Shown here: positions 60,301 to 64,000 of the stretch, piece by piece | How the letters are laid out: each line of letters starts with the position of its first letter | Position numbering within the stretch: position 1 is the stretch's first letter | Assembly (NCBI GenBank): GCA_027491915.1 | Contig: JAOZGC010000001.1 | Span: 124,001-188,000, forward strand | DNA length: 64,000 bases | DNA from: Thermoproteota archaeon | GTDB lineage: Archaea > Korarchaeota > Korarchaeia > Korarchaeales > Korarchaeaceae | Direction of reading: 5' to 3' | Made by a program: the position numbers and the translations under genes | Notes under the pieces: generated by a model | The model's database searches: none | What the model was told of the DNA's origin: nothing | The model's input: only the letters and a program-made list of their open reading frames with translations

Positions 60301-61768
60301 CTCCCCGTTCGGCCGCGCCTCGGGGGCCGGCTGGTACCCGGAGGGTTCGGTCGCCGAGATCAGGGTCCCCGGATCGGTGCCCCTGGGTCCGGGTTCCAGG
60401 GCCGTCTTCTCCCGGTGGGCCGGCGACGCGGAGGGGTCGTCTCCGACCTTGAGGCTCGTGGTGGACTCTCCCAAGAGGATCTCGGCGATCTGGTCCCTGG
60501 AGCACCTGGTCGTGGTCTCCTCCGACCCGCCGGGCGGGCTAAACCTGAGCGAGTGGGTCCCGGCCGGTGAGACCTTCTCCTTCGAGGCCCCAGCTATCAT
60601 GAACGTGTCCGGTTCGCCCTGCGCATTTTCCGGGTGGTCCGGCTCGGTCTCCTCCCAGGAGAGGAGGATCAGCCTGGTGGTCGACGGCCCCAAGAGGCTG
60701 GTGGCCTCCTGTTCCCGGTGGGCGTCCGTGGAGGTCAGGACCTCCCCGGCGCTCCCCATCGATCTGGGGATCGGTAGGGTGGAGGTTGGCTCCGAGGTGT
60801 GCGTCGAGGCGCCCGAGTTCTTCCAGAACGAGAGCGGGGTCAGGTGGAGATTCTCCGGCTGGGAGGGGTTCCCGGGGGAGGGGAGGGAGATCTGCCTCAC
60901 CGCCCTCGGGAGGAGCACCCTGACCGCCACGTACTCCAGGGAGTACCTGGTCCGGGTCGAGGCCCCCGGGGAGCTGGGGCCGTTCGGCTCCGGGTGGTAC
61001 CCCGAGGGGGCGGAGGCGGAGGTCGGCGTCTCCGCCACGACCGCCGGAGGGGAAGGCGGAGCTCGGATCAGGCTGCTCGGGTGGGAGACGCCCTCCGGGA
61101 GCCGCCCCCCGGTCCGGAAGATCCGGATCAGGGTGGTTGGACCGACCTCGGTCAGGGCCGTGGCGGCCCGGGAGGTGAGGGTTAGCATAGAGCCGCGCCT
61201 CCCGGAGGAACTGCCGCCCCCGTCCGGCCTCCTCATGCTGGCCCGGAAGAGGGTCGAGGTCAGGTTGGAGGAGCCCGTGGACCTCTACGTTCCCCTGAAC
61301 TCGACGATCGAGATATACGCCCGACCGATCGAGCCGCTGGGTCTCTTCTCGGCCAGGGTGCTCCTCGGGGTCGAGGTATCCCGGGGCTCGTGGTCCACCC
61401 CGAGTCCGGGCGCGGTCAGGTTGGTGGTCGGAGGTCCGACCTCGGTGAGGCTGGAGTTCTCCCAGCTCTTCTCCTACCTGCCCGCGGCCGCCGCGGCGTC
61501 GGCCGCGACGGCCCTCATCCTGGGCAGGAGGAAGGGGAGGGCGGAGGCCGCGTCCCAAACGCTGATCGCGGCCCTCTCCCTCGGGGTGATCCCCCTGCTC
61601 CTGAGGACGGCGTGGATCGGCCCGGCGGTCGCGATCGCCTCGACCACTTGGTGCTTCCTCGCCCCCTGGGTCGCCCTCTCCCTTGCCCTGTCGGCGGCCT
61701 CCGCCGCCGTCCCCAGGTCGGCCAGGGCGCGCGGCTCCCCCGGCCGACCTTTATTTACTCGCGAGTAA
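57308..61768 (+). CDS. Giant surface protein: beta-helix, DUF11-like domain, GWY repeats
   Basis: The 1486-residue protein has an export signal (LAAILAILPLIPAALPARA). A right-handed beta-helix follows from about 148 (VVNNTADSGPGSLRWALSEA) to about 650, the fold of surface adhesins and polysaccharide lyases. A DUF11-like beta-sandwich lies at about 684-824, then about five repeats of about 75 residues at 915-1295 with the pattern GAGWYPEGS and later SGW or RWAG. Three membrane helices end the chain. No catalytic residues are obvious, so adhesion or a cell-wall role is likely. The GTG has a TATA-like CTTAAATC 34 bases upstream. It holds a 33-base tandem duplication. Confidence 0.85.
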   Translation: MGKGGFPLAAILAILPLIPAALPARAGGGVDLSGRVVGPGPRVAPPEGFSLLLSAEVAPAAREYDPPALAPDLPSGLTDPDDGRESVSATVPPGTVCLTPRGWREAPHPRLAAYDGGTCDAGPPGDGAVTLVLAAPGRPAGPSGGDPTYVVNNTADSGPGSLRWALSEAASDGLPSRITFDLPETDPGYNGTHWVIHLSSPLTVSGEATDLDGTTQAGYSGSPVVVIDGSSLSWDAVTVAGDNCTISGIAVVGPPPSGGFNYACLWVNSGVENLTVRSSVFRGPSPPTGSGASRSYSCYYGIFLDDHSEGALIEGSTFRWVDRGIMARRYYHGERAPVIRACDFEDVAYGVKLYGVARGSSVVLVEGSTFNRSYYYGVYSYVAAVRIENCIFEASPVYWMPDWWTWTSAVGLVGTTSAVGWYDVVRPEIRRSTFIQGSAEPPPFDGGTALCGYFSDPLVTDVVVRQEKPVQAVMIRGGTGYDPSIPSLSRWTLRNVTLIGFGPGGQSHVGVLASGGGYGMSGVEVISSEIENFTVGVRLWNPGGPSSRVDYAWIGCTRISGCSDAALSVEDDSRNVTVNRSRFESSGVGVRVSPSASDVLIYDDVFDCVENSEDPAVDCVENSEDPAGAASWYVSPRPGPNVVGGPWIAGSWWSDYLGSDLDGDWLGDTDLPHRGDVHPLLIPPDPAKADLEEVELTYADPGGPPVSPGDELVFSVLVVNSGSLDALANLTLRLPPGLTGPTFVSPPPGAVNSSGPGLVSVLGISVPAGSSAAVTFGAQVSAPSGSSVPVQGWVTYSEVGCGCCAGAEPTDDPTTPAPDDPTVVEVAGAASLRIEVSGIPPSASVEVYVNGSPAGTVSPGSPLDLSLDPGWVEVDVGSLSVGPGTRLEARWCSVNGTRTARPASLRLERSALISFNFSAKHRVEAVSRFGSVRGAGWYWAGSRASVCVSPTEFEGPTVRAHFRGWSGFPVGSRCASFRVVSPTRLTALWRVDYLVEVDSPFGRASGAGWYPEGSVAEIRVPGSVPLGPGSRAVFSRWAGDAEGSSPTLRLVVDSPKRISAIWSLEHLVVVSSDPPGGLNLSEWVPAGETFSFEAPAIMNVSGSPCAFSGWSGSVSSQERRISLVVDGPKRLVASCSRWASVEVRTSPALPIDLGIGRVEVGSEVCVEAPEFFQNESGVRWRFSGWEGFPGEGREICLTALGRSTLTATYSREYLVRVEAPGELGPFGSGWYPEGAEAEVGVSATTAGGEGGARIRLLGWETPSGSRPPVRKIRIRVVGPTSVRAVAAREVRVSIEPRLPEELPPPSGLLMLARKRVEVRLEEPVDLYVPLNSTIEIYARPIEPLGLFSARVLLGVEVSRGSWSTPSPGAVRLVVGGPTSVRLEFSQLFSYLPAAAAASAATALILGRRKGRAEAASQTLIAALSLGVIPLLLRTAWIGPAVAIASTTWCFLAPWVALSLALSAASAAVPRSARARGSPGRPLFTRE
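59126..59191 (+). repeat. 33-base perfect-reading tandem duplication in the surface protein gene
   Basis: Two copies of the same 33 bases, differing only in the last bases, add a second DCVENSEDPA motif. The duplication keeps the frame and falls at the end of the beta-helix, where repeats can lengthen the fiber. Confidence 0.85.
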
Positions 61769-61783
61769 ATTACTCGAGGGTAA
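61753..61783. promoter_or_regulatory. Palindromic operator before the ATPase-DUF234 gene
   Basis: An 18-base perfect palindrome (61753-61770, core TTTACTCGCGAGTAAA) is followed by an imperfect palindrome TTACTCGAGGGTAA (61770-61783), centred 15 bases apart. The stop codon of the surface protein gene lies inside. The block sits directly before ATG 61787 and covers the promoter (CTTTATTTA), so binding would switch transcription off. The encoded protein has a winged-helix segment and may bind it itself. Confidence 0.6.
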
Positions 61784-61786
61784 ACA

Positions 61787-63223
61787 ATGGCGGCGGCGTT
61801 CGTCGACAGGGAGGGGGAGCTGGCCTCCCTGGAGGGCAGGTACGGATCGGGGAGGCTCGAGTTCGTCGTGGTGTACGGCAGGAGGAGGGTGGGAAAGACG
61901 GCCCTCATCCTTAAGTTCATGGAGGGGAAGCCCGGGGTCTACCTGCTGGCCAGGCAGACCAGCGAGGCGGAGAACCTGGCCAGGTTCTCCCTCAGGATGG
62001 CCGAGGCGCTGGGAGACCGGGTCCTGGCCAAGAATCCCCTGAGGAGCTGGGACGCCTTCTTCTCCTACCTGTCCAGGTTGGACGGCAGGAGGGCCGTGAT
62101 CGCCCTGGACGAGTTCCAGTACCTGGTGGAGGCGAATCCCTCGCTCCCCTCCGTGATGCAGGAGTACCTGGATGGGGAGCTGGCTGAGACGGACCTCTTC
62201 CTGATAGCGTGCGGGTCGAGCGTCGGCATGATGGAGAGGATCTCCGGGTACGGCTCCCCCCTATACGGGAGGAGGACGGGCCAGATCCTCCTCAGGCCGC
62301 TCAGGTTCCACCAGATCGGGGGTTTCTTCCCCCGGTACCGGTGGGATGACCTGGTGAGGGTATACGGGATCTTGGGCGGGACCCCGGCCTACCTCAGGGA
62401 GTTCTCCGATGGCCTGTCTCCCCTGGGCAACCTGAGGGAGAGGTACCTGAGGCCCGACTCCCTCCTCTACATGGACGCCCCCTTCATCCTGAGGGAGGAG
62501 CTCCCCGACCCGAGGAACTACTTCGCCATAATGGAGGCGGTGGCCCGGGGGAGGACCACCCTGGGGGAGATAATCTCCGACACGGGGCTCCCCAGGGGAA
62601 CCGTGGGAAAGTACCTGTCCGTCCTGAGGGACCTCGGCCTGGTCAGGAGGGAGGTCCCGGTGACCGAGAGCTGGAAGAGCAGGAGGGGGAGGTACCGCCT
62701 GAGCGACCCCTACCTCTCCTTCTGGTTCAGGTTCGTCCACCCCAACTCCGACCTGATAGAGGCCGGGAGGATCGACCCCGTGCTGGAGGAGGTGAGAGCC
62801 GAGCTGGACTCGTACCTGGGGCCCATCTTCGAGGAGGTGGCGAGGGAGGCGGTGCTGGAGGCCTGCCGAGATCTCGGCCTCTCCCCCTCCAGGGTCGGGA
62901 GGTGGTGGGGGAAGAGGGGGGAGGAGGTGGACCTGGTAGTCTTGGACCGGCGCGGGAGGGTCGCCCTCCTCGTCGAGGTCAAGTGGGCGGACCTGAGTGG
63001 GAAGGAGGCGGCCGGGATCCTGAGGAACCTCAGGAGGAAGTCCGAGGGGCTGTTGGAGGGGTACAGGAAGCTCTACGGCCTGGTGGCCAGGAGGCTGGAG
63101 GCCGCGGTCCGGGGAGCCGACCTGACCCTCGACCTGGGCGACTTCGACCGAATCTGGGGGTCTAAGGGGGACCCGGCCGGGCGGGCTGACCGGTCGGTCG
63201 GGCGGCCGGACCGACTAGGTTAA
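61787..63223 (+). CDS. Archaeal ATPase with winged helix and DUF234 nuclease-like domain
   Basis: The 478-residue protein belongs to the archaeal ATPase (ATPase_2)/DUF234 family. Walker A is GRRRVGKTA (31-39), Walker B is VIALDEFQYLV (104-114), and a sensor-like LIACGSS follows. A winged helix (TTLGEIISDTGLPRGTVGKY) leads to the DUF234 part, which has the PD-(D/E)xK pattern: Asp382 in EEVDLVVLD, then Glu397 and Lys399 in LVEVKW. Such proteins are common in thermophilic archaea, often in variable spots, and their role is unknown. The ATG follows the palindromic operator closely. Confidence 0.88.
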   Translation: MAAAFVDREGELASLEGRYGSGRLEFVVVYGRRRVGKTALILKFMEGKPGVYLLARQTSEAENLARFSLRMAEALGDRVLAKNPLRSWDAFFSYLSRLDGRRAVIALDEFQYLVEANPSLPSVMQEYLDGELAETDLFLIACGSSVGMMERISGYGSPLYGRRTGQILLRPLRFHQIGGFFPRYRWDDLVRVYGILGGTPAYLREFSDGLSPLGNLRERYLRPDSLLYMDAPFILREELPDPRNYFAIMEAVARGRTTLGEIISDTGLPRGTVGKYLSVLRDLGLVRREVPVTESWKSRRGRYRLSDPYLSFWFRFVHPNSDLIEAGRIDPVLEEVRAELDSYLGPIFEEVAREAVLEACRDLGLSPSRVGRWWGKRGEEVDLVVLDRRGRVALLVEVKWADLSGKEAAGILRNLRRKSEGLLEGYRKLYGLVARRLEAAVRGADLTLDLGDFDRIWGSKGDPAGRADRSVGRPDRLG

Positions 63224-63227
63224 TTCT
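63219..63227 (+). promoter_or_regulatory. TATA-like element for the ferritin-like/VIT1 gene
   Basis: GGTTAATTC lies about 26 bases before GTG 63249 with no ribosome binding site, again fitting a leaderless start. Confidence 0.5.
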
Positions 63228-63248
63228 CTCCAACCCATCCCCCGCCGG

Positions 63249-64000
63249 GTGGTCGACCTGGCCGAGACCCGCCGCCTGCTCCTGGAATTCCAGAGAGACG
63301 AGATAACCGAGAGGGAGGTGTACCTCAGGCTGGCCGAGATCTCCCCGCCGGAGAACGCCGAGATCCTCAGGAGAATGGCCGAGGAGGAGCTGAGGCACTA
63401 CGAGTTCTGGTCCGCCCACACTGGGGTGGAGGTGGGGCCCGACAGGCTGAGGGTCCTCCTCTACACCCTGGCCGCCAGGCTGCTGGGCCTGACCTTCGCC
63501 CTCAGGCTTATGGAGGGGAGGGAGTCGGGGGCCCAGAGGAACTACTCCAAGGTGGCCGGGGAGATACCCGGGGTCGAGGACGTGATGAGGGACGAGGAGA
63601 GGCACGAGGCCGAGCTCCTCGGCATGATAGAGGAGGAGAGGTTGAGGTACCTCGGATCGGTCGTTCTGGGTCTGAACGACGCTCTGGTGGAGCTCACCGG
63701 GGCGGTCGCCGGCCTCAGCACCACCCTGCGGGACACCACCCTGGTGGCCGTGGCCGCCTCGGTGACGGGGTTCGCGGCCTCCCTCTCGATGGCCGCCTCG
63801 GAGTACCTGTCCCAGAGGTCGGAGGGGGCCGAGAGGCCGGGGAAGGCCGCGCTGTACACGGGCGCGGCTTACTTGATGACGGTCTCGGTGCTCGTGGCCC
63901 CCTTCTTCCTGACGGCCGACTACGCGCTCGCCCTGGCGCTCTCCCTGCTGGGCGGGCTGGCGGTCCTGGTGGCCTTCAACTTCTACTACTCGGTCGTCAG
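63249..64000 (+). CDS. Ferritin-like (rubrerythrin-type) domain fused to VIT1/CCC1 transporter, 3' partial
   Basis: The visible 250 residues begin with a ferritin-like helical domain with metal-ligand glutamates and histidines: LLLEFQRDEITEREVYLRL, MAEEELRHYEFW and DEERHEAELLG. It is followed by a VIT1/CCC1-type membrane part: LGLNDALVELTGAVAGLS, FAASLSMAASEYLSQRS and two further helices before the window ends. This family moves iron or manganese across the membrane. The proposed start is GTG 63249. The end lies outside the window. Confidence 0.88.
   Translation, partial: MVDLAETRRLLLEFQRDEITEREVYLRLAEISPPENAEILRRMAEEELRHYEFWSAHTGVEVGPDRLRVLLYTLAARLLGLTFALRLMEGRESGAQRNYSKVAGEIPGVEDVMRDEERHEAELLGMIEEERLRYLGSVVLGLNDALVELTGAVAGLSTTLRDTTLVAVAASVTGFAASLSMAASEYLSQRSEGAERPGKAALYTGAAYLMTVSVLVAPFFLTADYALALALSLLGGLAVLVAFNFYYSVV

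Noticed and set aside
1-64000. tRNA, rRNA, CRISPR array, insertion sequence or integrase
   Set aside because: Intergenic gaps are short and none shows tRNA arms, spaced repeats or transposase motifs. A tRNA scan was not run, so a tRNA with an intron could be missed.

Overview
The window is one continuous, gene-dense stretch of high-GC archaeal chromosome. Archaeal markers include Trm5, adenosine-specific kinase, a geranylgeranyl reductase family protein, DUF763, an archaeal ATP-dependent DNA ligase, XPD/Rad3-type Fe-S helicase, a ComA-family protein, VapBC and an ATPase/DUF234 protein. The control signals are archaeal too: AT-rich TATA elements 25-35 bases before many starts, many apparently leaderless genes, and GGTGATC or GGAGG ribosome binding sites on other genes. 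ATG, GTG and TTG starts are all common. Arginine is mostly AGG and isoleucine often ATA, as in many thermophiles. I infer a thermophilic member of the Thermoproteota/TACK group but cannot name the lineage. I saw no rRNA, tRNA, CRISPR array, transposase or phage gene.

Layout. 1-1.4 kb: end of a short-chain dehydrogenase, a nitroreductase and a small membrane protein. 1.4-8.8 kb: a surface metallophosphoesterase and an anchored surface protein, then an iron-type ABC importer (binding protein, fused double permease, ATPase). 8.8-16.1 kb: Fe-S helicase, spermidine synthase, seryl-tRNA synthetase, an ABC-2 exporter and an HD hydrolase. 16.1-18 kb: MobA-like and FdhD proteins for molybdenum enzymes. 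18-31 kb: housekeeping and small operons (CARDB surface protein, adenosine-specific kinase/CBS, thioesterase, rhomboid, regulator/thioredoxin-like/flavin reductase, Trm5, TatD, PHP, tRNA thiolase, DUF763 operon). 31-37.4 kb: a membrane formate dehydrogenase operon (Tat-exported catalytic subunit, four-cluster ferredoxin-like subunit, cytochrome b, FdhE) behind an AT-rich regulatory region with two palindromes. 37.4-44.6 kb: sulfatase-like protein, sugar epimerase, DNA ligase, VapBC and an ABC exporter. 44.8-51.4 kb: a compact cytochrome c maturation operon (CcmC, CcmE, CcmA, CcmB, thioredoxin-CcdA fusion, enlarged CcmF). 51.5-53.3 kb: a cytochrome b and a Tat-exported diheme split-Soret-type cytochrome c. 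53.4-54.4 kb: a ComA-family enzyme fused to a winged helix. 54.6-55.4 kb: a decayed SDR gene. 55.4-64 kb: dodecin-like protein, carboxypeptidase Taq, a 1486-residue surface protein, an ATPase-DUF234 protein behind a palindrome, and a ferritin-like/VIT1 protein cut by the window end.

How it fits together. The window appears to hold most of a respiratory module that oxidises formate outside the cell. MobA-like, FdhD and FdhE proteins would mature the molybdenum enzyme, and the Tat-exported catalytic subunit, ferredoxin-like subunit and cytochrome b would pass electrons to the membrane. The Ccm operon, using an archaeal-type CcmE with a CxxxY motif, would attach heme to the neighbouring diheme cytochrome c. 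The coupling of formate dehydrogenase to that cytochrome is inference from neighbourhood. The most unusual points are the multi-domain Ccm proteins, the ComA-winged helix fusion, the altered FdhD cysteine pair, one apparent TATA element shared by two divergent leaderless genes, the decayed SDR gene, and the palindromes before the formate dehydrogenase and ATPase genes.
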